A DNA stretch of 64,000 bases from Halomonas zincidurans B6 (lineage in GTDB: Bacteria; Pseudomonadota; Gammaproteobacteria; Pseudomonadales; Halomonadaceae). Position 1 is the first letter of the stretch, and every line of letters starts with the position of its first letter. The notes beneath the pieces were generated by a model that made no database searches, was not told the origin of the DNA, and saw nothing but the letters and a program-made list of their open reading frames with translations. Of the stretch, positions 24,987 through 33,946 are shown piece after piece. The position numbers and the translations under genes were made by a program. The stretch spans positions 3,410,001 to 3,474,000 of the forward strand of contig NZ_JNCK01000001.1 of NCBI RefSeq assembly GCF_000731955.1. The letters run 5' to 3'.

Positions 24987-26670
24987 CCTGAATCCGTGAA
25001 GCCGGCGTCGGCACTTTCCCTATCACCGCCAGCGAGCATTTTTTGACCTCCGATCCCGTCTCAATCGCCGAACGCATGTCTGCGATGGCCAACCATTGCC
25101 GCGTCGGCCGGCGACGATGATCCGTTTTGTCATGCATTTCTACCCGCCGGGCATGGCGATGCTGGCTGCTGGTGACCATCAGCCCTCTTCCAAGTGACAT
25201 TCCCCGACAGGCGATCAGCAGGGCGATCCTCGCGGGTAACGCAGCCGGCTCCGCAGGGTGTTCAACACCGTCATGCGGCCAATGTCCTGCCCGAAATCGA
25301 GGATGATCTGACGGGCCTTGTGGACTACCACGGCGGCACGATGGACCAGTTCCTGCAATACGGTGCGTATCCGGCGCCGCTTGGCGGGATGGCGCACCGG
25401 GCTCAGCTCGCCAGTCATGCCCAGTTGCCCCATCAGACGCAGGATGTTATAGGCCAGCTGGGCGAGATGCAGGATCAGGTCGTTGGTGGCGAACTTGCCC
25501 GAGGGCAGACGCTCCAGGTCGAGATCGGTCTTGATCTCGCTGTGAAACTGCTCATGGGTGGCATGCGCCTGATAGCGCTGGATCACCGCCTCCGGCGCCT
25601 CGTCCAGGCTGGTCCACCAGCCTTCCAGCTCATAGTCCGGTTCGAGCAGCAGCTGGCCATCGCGATCGGCGGTGCGCTCCACCAGGCGCATCACACGCCT
25701 GACCTCGACCTCGGTCTGGCCATCGCGGATCGAGACGGTCTGTGTCCACAACGCCTGGCGCTTGCCGGGGCGCAGCTCTTCTTGCCAGCAGTCTTCGGCG
25801 ACGGCGCACCAGGTGGCGAGATCGGCCTTGGCCGAGTCCCGCGGGTTCCATTTGACGAGGTAGTCGAGCCGCCGGCCCTCGTCGGCAAAGGCCTGCCGCT
25901 GCCGTTCGAGAAGGGCCAGATGCGCCTGGCTGTCGAAGCCGCTGTCCTCGCGGACCAGGATCGGTTGCTCGGTCAGGCCCTGGGCGCGTGGCAGCACCCG
26001 CTCCAGGAAGGCGTTGCTCTCCTTCATGGTGTGCTGTTTGCCGGGACGCAGCTCCAGGCCCAGGCACCAGCCTTCATTGCCCAGATAGGCGGCGATCGGC
26101 GTGTAGCCATCGACCTTCTGGTAGGTCCGCGAGACGCCCTCCTTGTGCGAGTTGCTGTTGTCCATGACGAAGGTGTCGATGTCCAGACAGACATGCGTCT
26201 TCTCGGCGGTGATCGGTGCTTCCACCAGCGACAGCAAGGTGGTGGACCAAGTCGCGGTACGTGCCTGCAGATCATTGGCGGCGAGCTTCTCCAGCCGTTG
26301 GCGCAGCGTGGCGGAGCTCGGCACCTTCTGCAGGGCCAGCAGGTGCTGGAACGGTTTGTCGCGGCGGAAATTCTCGATGGCGTCATAGTCGCTCATGCCC
26401 AGACACAGCAGGCCCAGATAGCTCTTGACCACGTCGCTGGTGCGCATGCCCAGCGTGGTGGGGAAGCGACCGTCGATGCTGTCGACGCCGGCGATCTCAA
26501 GGCACTGCCCGATGATGGATAGCCCGGCGTGGCTGGTGAGGGTACGGCGACTGGCGCGAAACGTGACGTTGGGCATGGCACTGTCTGGGTGAATGACGAT
26601 ATTCGCTATATTGCCATGCAGGTCAGTAGGTTAGAAGCGCTGCAGGGGGGGTCAGTCTCACGGATTCAGG
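24987..26670 (-). mobile_element. IS1380-family insertion sequence
   Basis: The 1684-bp element has 13-bp terminal inverted repeats: CCTGAATCCGTGA at the left (24987-24999) and its complement at the right (26658-26670). Both sides carry the direct repeat ATTTT (24982-24986 and 26671-26675), consistent with a target duplication of 4-5 bp as known for IS1380. The single gene is an IS1380-type transposase on the minus strand. The target is an AT-rich intergenic stretch. The 215 bp between the left end and the transposase stop codon hold no gene I can support. Confidence 0.88.
25215..26576 (-). CDS. IS1380-family transposase
   Basis: This 453-residue DDE transposase shows the IS1380 pattern: an N-terminal helical segment (TLTSHAGLSIIGQCLE), the first Asp in VCLDIDTFVMDNS, the second Asp in REDSGFDSQ, and the C-terminal block THEQFHSEIKTDLDLERLPSG carrying the last catalytic Glu. 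All key motifs are present and the frame is intact, so the element may still move. The ATG lies about 80 bp inside the right terminal repeat, leaving room for its own promoter. Confidence 0.92.
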   Translation of the reverse strand: MPNVTFRASRRTLTSHAGLSIIGQCLEIAGVDSIDGRFPTTLGMRTSDVVKSYLGLLCLGMSDYDAIENFRRDKPFQHLLALQKVPSSATLRQRLEKLAANDLQARTATWSTTLLSLVEAPITAEKTHVCLDIDTFVMDNSNSHKEGVSRTYQKVDGYTPIAAYLGNEGWCLGLELRPGKQHTMKESNAFLERVLPRAQGLTEQPILVREDSGFDSQAHLALLERQRQAFADEGRRLDYLVKWNPRDSAKADLATWCAVAEDCWQEELRPGKRQALWTQTVSIRDGQTEVEVRRVMRLVERTADRDGQLLLEPDYELEGWWTSLDEAPEAVIQRYQAHATHEQFHSEIKTDLDLERLPSGKFATNDLILHLAQLAYNILRLMGQLGMTGELSPVRHPAKRRRIRTVLQELVHRAAVVVHKARQIILDFGQDIGRMTVLNTLRSRLRYPRGSPC

Positions 26671-26797
26671 ATTTTGTTATGTTTCACGGTTACTTGCCGA
26701 CAGCGTCGTGGAAAATTGCAATTCGCTTTAAAGCGGGAGGCAGCTATGCTTAACATCTGTCCTTCGACCTTGCTGCCCCTGCTACGGAATTTTTGAT

Positions 26798-27763
26798 ATG
26801 CGCGTTTTTTCCAACCCCGTCGGCTCGGGCTCACTGTGGTTCGACAACCTCGCCACCGCCGATGGCACGCCCGTAGCTTACGACCCGCAGGCGCGGGCCT
26901 TCCTGCCCACGCCACCGTTCTGTGCCAATCGCGAGGTGATCGGCTGTAACTGGATCGCTCCCGAGCAGGGCGCATTCTGCCAGTCGTGTGCAATGACCGC
27001 ACTTGCCCCGGACCCTGAAATACCCGATGCCATTCCCAACTGGGCGCAGACCGAGGCCGCCAAGCGCCGGGTACTCGATAATCTGGGTCGCTGGCACTGG
27101 TTCCGGCCCGAGGATCCGGGCGTGCGTCCCCTTTTTCACATGCTCGCCGAAGGACCGACTCCGGTGCCCATGGGGCATGTCGAGGGCGTGGTGACCATCA
27201 GCGTGGCCGAGGCGGACCCGGTGCTGCGGACGACCCGTCGACAGGCGCTGAAAGAGCCCTACCGAACCATGATTGGCCATATGCGCCATGAAATAGCGCA
27301 TATGCTCTGGTGGCGGCTCAGCTTGCGCGGCGATTTTCTCGACGCTTTTCGGGCCATGTTCGGCGACGAGCGTGCGGATTACCCGGCCGCACTCCAGCAT
27401 CACTACGATGACGGCCCGCCGCCCGACTGGGAGCAACGCTTTTTGACCACCTACGCTTCTGCCCACCCCCACGAGGACTGGGCAGAGACCACGGCGCACC
27501 TGCTGCACCTGACCGATATCGCCGACAGCTTCGTTGCGGCGGGTCTGGCGTCGCCCCAGTTGCCGAGCCCCAGCTGGGACCCGTATGCGGAACCCGATGC
27601 CGAACGCCTGATCTATGTCGCTGCGTCGCTCGCCGTGGGAATCAACAACGTCAATCGCTCGATGGGGCTATCGGATCTCTATCCATTCGTGCTGTCGGAT
27701 GTCTCACGCCGCAAGCTCGCCTTCGTGCATGACTGGTTGCGCCGGGGCGCTCAGGGGCGCTGA
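26798..27763 (+). CDS. Putative zinc-binding metallopeptidase (zinc-ribbon plus HExxH)
   Basis: This 321-residue soluble protein combines an N-terminal zinc-ribbon-like cysteine set (Cys42, Cys50, Cys61, Cys64) with the metalloprotease motif HEIAH at 164-168. This domain order matches the family annotated as putative zinc-binding metallopeptidase (zinc-ribbon plus gluzincin-like domain). The substrate is unknown. No signal peptide is seen. The ATG gives the conserved start MRVFSNPV. The gene is monocistronic, between the IS1380 element and the dgc operon, with a strong hairpin terminator downstream. Confidence 0.78.
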   Translation: MRVFSNPVGSGSLWFDNLATADGTPVAYDPQARAFLPTPPFCANREVIGCNWIAPEQGAFCQSCAMTALAPDPEIPDAIPNWAQTEAAKRRVLDNLGRWHWFRPEDPGVRPLFHMLAEGPTPVPMGHVEGVVTISVAEADPVLRTTRRQALKEPYRTMIGHMRHEIAHMLWWRLSLRGDFLDAFRAMFGDERADYPAALQHHYDDGPPPDWEQRFLTTYASAHPHEDWAETTAHLLHLTDIADSFVAAGLASPQLPSPSWDPYAEPDAERLIYVAASLAVGINNVNRSMGLSDLYPFVLSDVSRRKLAFVHDWLRRGAQGR

Positions 27764-27899
27764 CGCTTTCAGCGCCCGGGGGCTGGCTGTGCCGTGTCCG
27801 GTGAGCGCTGGCCCATGCGAAGGGGGAGCCGACGTTTGCCAGCGTGCCGCTGACCAACGGATGGCGCCAGGTCTGTATCGCCCGCTTGCACGCTATCAT

Positions 27900-27933
27900 G
27901 CGAGCTGCCCGCACCAGGGCAGCTCGCATTTTT
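27900..27933 (+). terminator. Rho-independent terminator after the metallopeptidase gene
   Basis: GCGAGCTGCCC-GCACCA-GGGCAGCTCGC is a perfect 11-bp stem with a 6-base loop followed by ATTTTT. It lies 137 bp after the metallopeptidase stop. Otherwise the 315-bp gap 27764-28078 shows no gene; its end holds the leader of the dgc operon. Confidence 0.85.
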
Positions 27934-28078
27934 CGTCAGCTCGCCCCTGCAATGGCTACAGGATCGTCGTGTTCACGCAACAATGACGTTTTTGAAATTT
28001 TCACCGTCGCTTCCAAGCGCCGACCGGTAGCGAGGCAGGGCTATGCTCTCCGCATAAGACACCGCCTGGAGCGTCGCC

Positions 28079-29056
<978 letters not shown>

Positions 29057-29103
29057 CAGCGAGCTGCGAGCTACGGGCTACGGGCTACGAGCAAGACTGC
29101 TAC

Positions 29104-29159
29104 CGAAGCCCGAAGCCCGAAGCCCGAAGCCCGAAGCCCGAAGCCCGAAGCCCGAAGCC
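29104..29159. repeat. Tandem array of 8 x CGAAGCC
   Basis: Eight perfect copies of the heptamer CGAAGCC lie in the 119-bp gap between the dipeptidase and DUF5943 genes. They are preceded by related imperfect units (CGAGCTACGGGCTACGGGCTACGAGC, from about 29066). The array contains no spacers, so it is not a CRISPR. Copy number could vary by slippage and alter spacing in the operon. Confidence 0.9.
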
Positions 29160-29175
29160 AACAACAATTTAGCGA

Positions 29176-29730
29176 GTGACTACCGTGACCAAACTGGCCC
29201 CCGAACTGCCCATCGACGTGGATTCGGAAACCGGCGTGTGGACCACCGATGCACTGCCGATGCTCTACGTACCGCGTCATTTCTTCATCAACAATCATCT
29301 CGCCGTGGAGGAGGCGCTGGGTGCCGAAAAGTACGCCGAGATCCTCTATCACGCCGGCTACAAGAGCGCCTGGCACTGGTGCGAGAAGGAGGCCGAGCTG
29401 CACGGCCTGAGCGGCGTCGAGGTCTTCGAGCACTACATGACGCGGCTGTCGCAGCGTGGCTGGGGCCGGTTCATCACCGAACGGATCGACCTGGAGGCGG
29501 GTACGGCGCGGGTGCGCCTGGAACACAGCGCCTTCGTCTATCAGCTCGGCAAGGTCGGCAGAAAGGTCGAGTACATGTTCACCGGCTGGTTCGCCGGTGC
29601 CATGGATCAGATCCTCAGCGCCCGGGACAGCGAGTTGCGCACCGTCGCCGAGCAGGTGCAAAGCGCCGCCGAGCCGGGCTGCGACGCGGGCATTTTCGAC
29701 GTTCGACCGCTGACCGGCCAGCCGGGCTGA
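29176..29730 (+). CDS. DUF5943 (V4R-like) protein of the dgc operon
   Basis: This 184-residue soluble protein is recognised by position and by the pattern LPMLYVPRHFFINNHLAVEEALG and HAGYKSAWHWCEKEAELHG, which fits the DUF5943 family found directly before dgcA in pseudomonads. It resembles 4-vinyl-reductase-type (V4R) small-molecule-binding domains. The role in dimethylglycine use is unknown. The start is GTG at 29176 without a strong ribosome site; a second GTG is at 29185. It ends 16 bp before dgcA. Confidence 0.75.
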   Translation: MTTVTKLAPELPIDVDSETGVWTTDALPMLYVPRHFFINNHLAVEEALGAEKYAEILYHAGYKSAWHWCEKEAELHGLSGVEVFEHYMTRLSQRGWGRFITERIDLEAGTARVRLEHSAFVYQLGKVGRKVEYMFTGWFAGAMDQILSARDSELRTVAEQVQSAAEPGCDAGIFDVRPLTGQPG

Positions 29731-29746
29731 TAAAGGAGGGAGCGCC

Positions 29747-31819
29747 ATGGCATTCGAAGCCCTATTTCAGCCGATCCAGATCGGCAAGACGACCATCCGC
29801 AACCGCGTGGTCAGCACCGCCCATGCCGAGGTCTATGCCACCGACGGCGGGATGACCACCGAGCGCTACGTCAAGTATTACGAAGAGAAGGCCAAGGGCG
29901 GCTGTGGCCTGTGCATCTGCGGCGGCTCGTCGATCGTCTCCATCGACAGCCCGCAGGCCTGGTGGAGTTCGGTCAACCTGTCCACCGATCGCATCATTCC
30001 GCATTTTCAGAATCTTGCCGATGCGGTACACAAGCACGGCGGCAAGATCATGATCCAGATCACCCACATGGGCCGCCGCTCGCGCTGGGATGGCTTCAAC
30101 TGGTCGACCTTGCTGTCGCCGTCGGGCATCCGCGAGCCGGTCCACCGCTCAACCTGCAAGACCATCGAGGAAGAGGAGATCTGGCGCATCATCAAAGACT
30201 TCGCCCAGGCCGCACGCCGCGCCAAGGAGGGCGGTCTGGACGGTGTCGAGCTGTCCGCCGTGCACCAGCATCTGATCGACCAGTTCTGGAGCCCGCGGGT
30301 CAACAAGCGGACCGACGAATGGGGCGGCAGCTTCGAGGGGCGCATGCGCTTCGGCATGGAGGTGCTCAAGGCGGTGCGCGCCGAGGTCGGCGACGATTTC
30401 GTGGTCGGCATGCGCATTTGCGGCGACGAATTCCACCCGGACGGCCTGACCCACGACGACATGAAGCAGGTCGCCGCCTACTACGACGCCACCGGGATGG
30501 TCGATTTCTTCGGCGTGGTCGGCTCGGGCTGCGACACCCACAATACGCTGGCCAACGTGATTCCCAACATGACCTATCCGCCCGAGCCGTTCCTGCACCT
30601 GGCGGCGGGGATCAAGGACGTGGTCAGCGTGCCGGTGATTCATGCCCAGAACATCAAGGACCCCAACCAGGCAAGCCGCATCCTCGAGGGCGGTTACGTC
30701 GACCTGGTGGGCATGACCCGCGCGCATATCGCCGACCCGCACTTCATCGCCAAGATCAAGCTGGGCCAGGTCGATCAGATCAAGCAGTGCGTGGGCGCCA
30801 ACTACTGCATCGACCGCCAGTACCAGGGGCTCGACGTGCTGTGCATCCAGAATGCCGCGACCTCGCGCGAGTACCTGGGCGTGCCGCACATCATCGACAA
30901 GAGCGAAGGCTCCAGGCGCAAGGTGGTGGTGGTCGGCGGCGGCCCCGGCGGGATGGAGGCGGCCCGCGTCAGCGCCGAGCGCGGCCACGACGTCACGCTG
31001 TTCGAAGCGGCCGAGCAGCTCGGCGGGCAGATCACCCTGGCCTCGAAGGCCCCGCAGCGCGACCAGATCGCCGGGATTACCCGCTGGTACCAGCTCGAAC
31101 TGACGCGCCTCGGCGTCGACCTGCGCCTGGGCACTCGCGCCGACGAGGCGACGCTCAAGGACCTGCGCCCGGAGATCGTGATCCTCGCCACCGGCGGGCA
31201 GCCGTTTCTGTCGCAGGTGCCGGAATGGGGCTACGCGGCGTCGCGCGAGGAGAGCCTGGTGGTCAGCACCTGGGACATTCTCAGCGGTGCCGTGGAGCCG
31301 GGCAACAACGTACTCATCTACGACACCATCTGCGAGTTCGCCGGCGTGTCGGCGGCCGACTACCTGGCCGACAAGGGGGCCAAGGTCGAGATCGTCACCG
31401 ATGACATCAAGCCCGGCGCGGCGGTCGGCGGCACCACCTTCCCGACCTATTACCGCAGCCTCTACGAGAAGGAGGTGATCATGACCTCCGACCTGGCGCT
31501 GCACAGGGTGTATCGCGAGGGCGGCTCGCTGGTGGCGGTGCTCGAGAACGAGTACACCGGGGCCCAGGAGGAGCGCGTCGTCGACCAGGTCGTCGTCGAG
31601 AACGGCGTGCGCCCCGACGAGTCGCTGTACTACGCGCTCAAGGCCGAGTCGCGCAACAAGGGGCAGACCGATCTCGAGGCGCTCTACGCGATTCAGCCGC
31701 AGCCGTGCCTGTCCGAGAGCGGCGAAGGGTTTCTGTTGTTCCGCCTGGGCGACTGCACCGCACCGCGCAATACCCATGCGGCGATCTATGACGCCCTGCG
31801 GTTATGCAAAGACTTCTGA
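29747..31819 (+). CDS. dgcA: Dimethylglycine catabolism protein DgcA (flavin/Fe-S demethylase)
   Basis: This 690-residue protein has an N-terminal Old Yellow Enzyme-like FMN barrel (1-340), an iron-sulfur segment, and a C-terminal NAD/FAD-like module (GGGPGG at 397-402). The layout is that of trimethylamine dehydrogenase and its relatives. DgcA with DgcB is required for conversion of dimethylglycine to sarcosine in pseudomonads. The cluster segment reads Cys348-VGANY-Cys354-x11-Cys366; trimethylamine dehydrogenase has a further Cys between the first two (CxxCxxC), replaced here by Ala351. The ribosome site AAAGGAGGG is strong. The 105-bp gap before dgcB carries inverted repeats. Confidence 0.88.
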   Translation: MAFEALFQPIQIGKTTIRNRVVSTAHAEVYATDGGMTTERYVKYYEEKAKGGCGLCICGGSSIVSIDSPQAWWSSVNLSTDRIIPHFQNLADAVHKHGGKIMIQITHMGRRSRWDGFNWSTLLSPSGIREPVHRSTCKTIEEEEIWRIIKDFAQAARRAKEGGLDGVELSAVHQHLIDQFWSPRVNKRTDEWGGSFEGRMRFGMEVLKAVRAEVGDDFVVGMRICGDEFHPDGLTHDDMKQVAAYYDATGMVDFFGVVGSGCDTHNTLANVIPNMTYPPEPFLHLAAGIKDVVSVPVIHAQNIKDPNQASRILEGGYVDLVGMTRAHIADPHFIAKIKLGQVDQIKQCVGANYCIDRQYQGLDVLCIQNAATSREYLGVPHIIDKSEGSRRKVVVVGGGPGGMEAARVSAERGHDVTLFEAAEQLGGQITLASKAPQRDQIAGITRWYQLELTRLGVDLRLGTRADEATLKDLRPEIVILATGGQPFLSQVPEWGYAASREESLVVSTWDILSGAVEPGNNVLIYDTICEFAGVSAADYLADKGAKVEIVTDDIKPGAAVGGTTFPTYYRSLYEKEVIMTSDLALHRVYREGGSLVAVLENEYTGAQEERVVDQVVVENGVRPDESLYYALKAESRNKGQTDLEALYAIQPQPCLSESGEGFLLFRLGDCTAPRNTHAAIYDALRLCKDF

Positions 31820-31838
31820 AGACGCTGCGCGCCAGAGC

Positions 31839-31899
31839 CGAGCTTCGAGTAGCGAGCGACGAGCCATCAAGCGTCTCGAAGCCCGTGGCTCGAAGCTCG
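31839..31899. repeat. Inverted repeat in the dgcA-dgcB gap
   Basis: CGAGCTTCGAG (31839-31849) and its complement CTCGAAGCTCG (31889-31899) can form an 11-bp stem with a 39-base loop. Related CGAAGC units also occur in the gap before the DUF5943 gene, so the same repeat family has entered two intergenic gaps of this operon. Confidence 0.7.
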
Positions 31900-31924
31900 C
31901 AGCCCGGAAACCGAGGTGGCTAAT

Positions 31925-33946
31925 ATGCTCGATACTCTCCTGCCGATACTGATCTTTGCCGCCCTGGCGCTGGCGGCGATCGGCGCCGTACGCCGCGTTC
32001 GCCTGTGGCGTCAGGGGCGGCCTTCGCCGGTGCCGCTCATGCGGGGCCTGGCGGCAATGCCGAGGCGTTACCTGGTCGATCTGCACCATGTCGTCGCGCG
32101 CGACAAGGCGATGTCCAACACCCACGTCGCCACCGCCGGCGGCTTCGTGCTGGCCGCCGTGCTGGCCATCGTCGTGCACGGCTTTGGCCTGGAAAGCGCG
32201 ATCCTGGCCTGGGCATTGCTCGGTGCCACGGTCTGCATGTTCGTCGGCAGCCTGTTCGTCGCCAGGCGGCGCCGCAATCCGCCGCCGCGGCTGTCGAAGG
32301 GACCTTGGATGCGTCTGCCCAAGAGCCTGATCGCCTTCTCGCTGGGCGTATTCCTGGTCACCTTGCCCACGGCCGGCATGCTGCCGGAAGACCTCGGCAG
32401 TTGGGTGCTGGCGCTGGTGCTTGCCGGCGTGGTGGCCTGGGGGCTGGCCGAGCTGGTTTTCGGCATGGCCTGGGGCGGGCCGATGAAGCACGCCTTCGCC
32501 GGCGCGCTTCACCTGGCCTTTCATCGCCGCCCCGAGCGCTTTTCGGACAAACGCGGCGGCGCAGGACGCTCCACCGGGCTCAAGGCGCTGCGCCTGGAAG
32601 ACCCCGCGGCGAAGCTGGGCGTCGAGACGCCGGCCGACTTCACCTGGAACCAACTGCTGGGTTTCGACGCCTGCGTGCAGTGCGGACGTTGCGAGGCGGC
32701 ATGCCCGGCGTTCGCCGCCGGGCAGCCGCTCAACCCCAAGAAACTGATTCAGGACATGGTCGTCGGCATGGCCGGTGGCAGCGACGCCCATTACGCAGGT
32801 TCGCCGTACCCTTCACCCGACGGCGGGAGCAAGCCGGTGGGTGAGCATGCCGGCACGCCCCACGGGCCGATCGTGGCGCGTGAAGGAACGGCGCTGGTCG
32901 ATGCCGAGACGCTGTGGTCGTGCACCACCTGCCGCGCCTGCGTCGAGGAGTGTCCGATGATGATCGAGCATGTCGATGCCATCGTCGACATGCGGCGCTT
33001 TTTGACCCTCGAGCACGGCAATACCCCCAACAAGGGCGCCGAGGTGCTCGACAACCTGATCGCCACCGACAACCCCGGCGGCTTCGATCCCGGCTCGCGG
33101 CTGCATTGGGCGGCGGATCTCGACCTGCCGCTGATGGCCGACAAGCGCGAAGCCGAGGTGCTGTTGTGGCTGGGCGACGGCGTCTTCGACATGCGCAACC
33201 AGCGAACGCTGCGCGCGCTGGTATCGGTATTGCGTGCCGCCCGGGTCGATTTCGCCGTGCTTGGCGTTGATGAGCGCGACAGCGGCGACGTGGCGCGTCG
33301 GCTGGGCGACGAGGCGACGTTCCAGGCGCTGGCCAGGCGCAACATCGCCACCCTGGCGCAGTATCGTTTCGCACAGATCGTCACCTGCGATCCGCACAGT
33401 TTTCATGTGCTCAAGAATGAGTACGGTGAGTTGGGAGGGAACTACGTGGTCTTCCATCACAGCACCTATCTCAACCACCTGCTCGAGAACGGCAAGCTGT
33501 CCCTGAAGGCCTGGAGGGGCGGTACCGTCACCTATCACGACCCCTGCTATCTGGGGCGCTACAACGGCGAGTACGAGGCGCCCCGCGAGGTACTCAAGGC
33601 ACTCGGTATCGAGGTCAAGGAAATGGCCCGCTCCGGCTATCGCTCGCGCTGCTGCGGCGGCGGCGGCGGGGCGCCGATCACCGACATTCCCGGCAAGCAG
33701 CGGATTCCCGACATGCGCATGAACGACGTGCGCGAGACCGGCGCCGAATTGGTCGCCGTGGGGTGCCCGCAATGCACGGCGATGCTCGAAGGGGTAGTGG
33801 CGCCTGACAGCACGTCGCCAGGCGCTCCAACGAAAGCCGAGATCAAGGATATCGCCGAGCTGGTGGCCGATGCGTTGGTCGAGAACGCCGCGCCAGGCGA
33901 ATCCTCCGACAAGACCCGCCGCAATGCCGAGGAGGTGGCGCCATGA
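31925..33946 (+). CDS. dgcB: Dimethylglycine catabolism protein DgcB (membrane Fe-S electron carrier)
   Basis: This 673-residue protein has about five N-terminal membrane helices (about 1-180), two 4Fe-4S clusters (Cys250, 253, 256, 260 and Cys333, 336, 339, 343) and a C-terminal heterodisulfide-reductase-like region with CCG motifs (CCGGGGG and CPQC). It probably passes electrons from DgcA and the ETF to the quinone pool. The ATG at 31925 follows GAGGTGG; an upstream in-frame GTG lacks a ribosome site. Its stop overlaps the next start (ATGA), indicating coupling. Confidence 0.88.
   Translation: MLDTLLPILIFAALALAAIGAVRRVRLWRQGRPSPVPLMRGLAAMPRRYLVDLHHVVARDKAMSNTHVATAGGFVLAAVLAIVVHGFGLESAILAWALLGATVCMFVGSLFVARRRRNPPPRLSKGPWMRLPKSLIAFSLGVFLVTLPTAGMLPEDLGSWVLALVLAGVVAWGLAELVFGMAWGGPMKHAFAGALHLAFHRRPERFSDKRGGAGRSTGLKALRLEDPAAKLGVETPADFTWNQLLGFDACVQCGRCEAACPAFAAGQPLNPKKLIQDMVVGMAGGSDAHYAGSPYPSPDGGSKPVGEHAGTPHGPIVAREGTALVDAETLWSCTTCRACVEECPMMIEHVDAIVDMRRFLTLEHGNTPNKGAEVLDNLIATDNPGGFDPGSRLHWAADLDLPLMADKREAEVLLWLGDGVFDMRNQRTLRALVSVLRAARVDFAVLGVDERDSGDVARRLGDEATFQALARRNIATLAQYRFAQIVTCDPHSFHVLKNEYGELGGNYVVFHHSTYLNHLLENGKLSLKAWRGGTVTYHDPCYLGRYNGEYEAPREVLKALGIEVKEMARSGYRSRCCGGGGGAPITDIPGKQRIPDMRMNDVRETGAELVAVGCPQCTAMLEGVVAPDSTSPGAPTKAEIKDIAELVADALVENAAPGESSDKTRRNAEEVAP

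Noticed and set aside
24988..25200. Extra open frames between the left IS1380 end and the transposase
   Set aside because: The stretch lies inside the element; short frames in several phases have no ribosome site and no recognisable similarity.
29104..29159. Possible CRISPR array from regular repeats
   Set aside because: The heptamers are contiguous with no spacers, and no cas genes are in the window.
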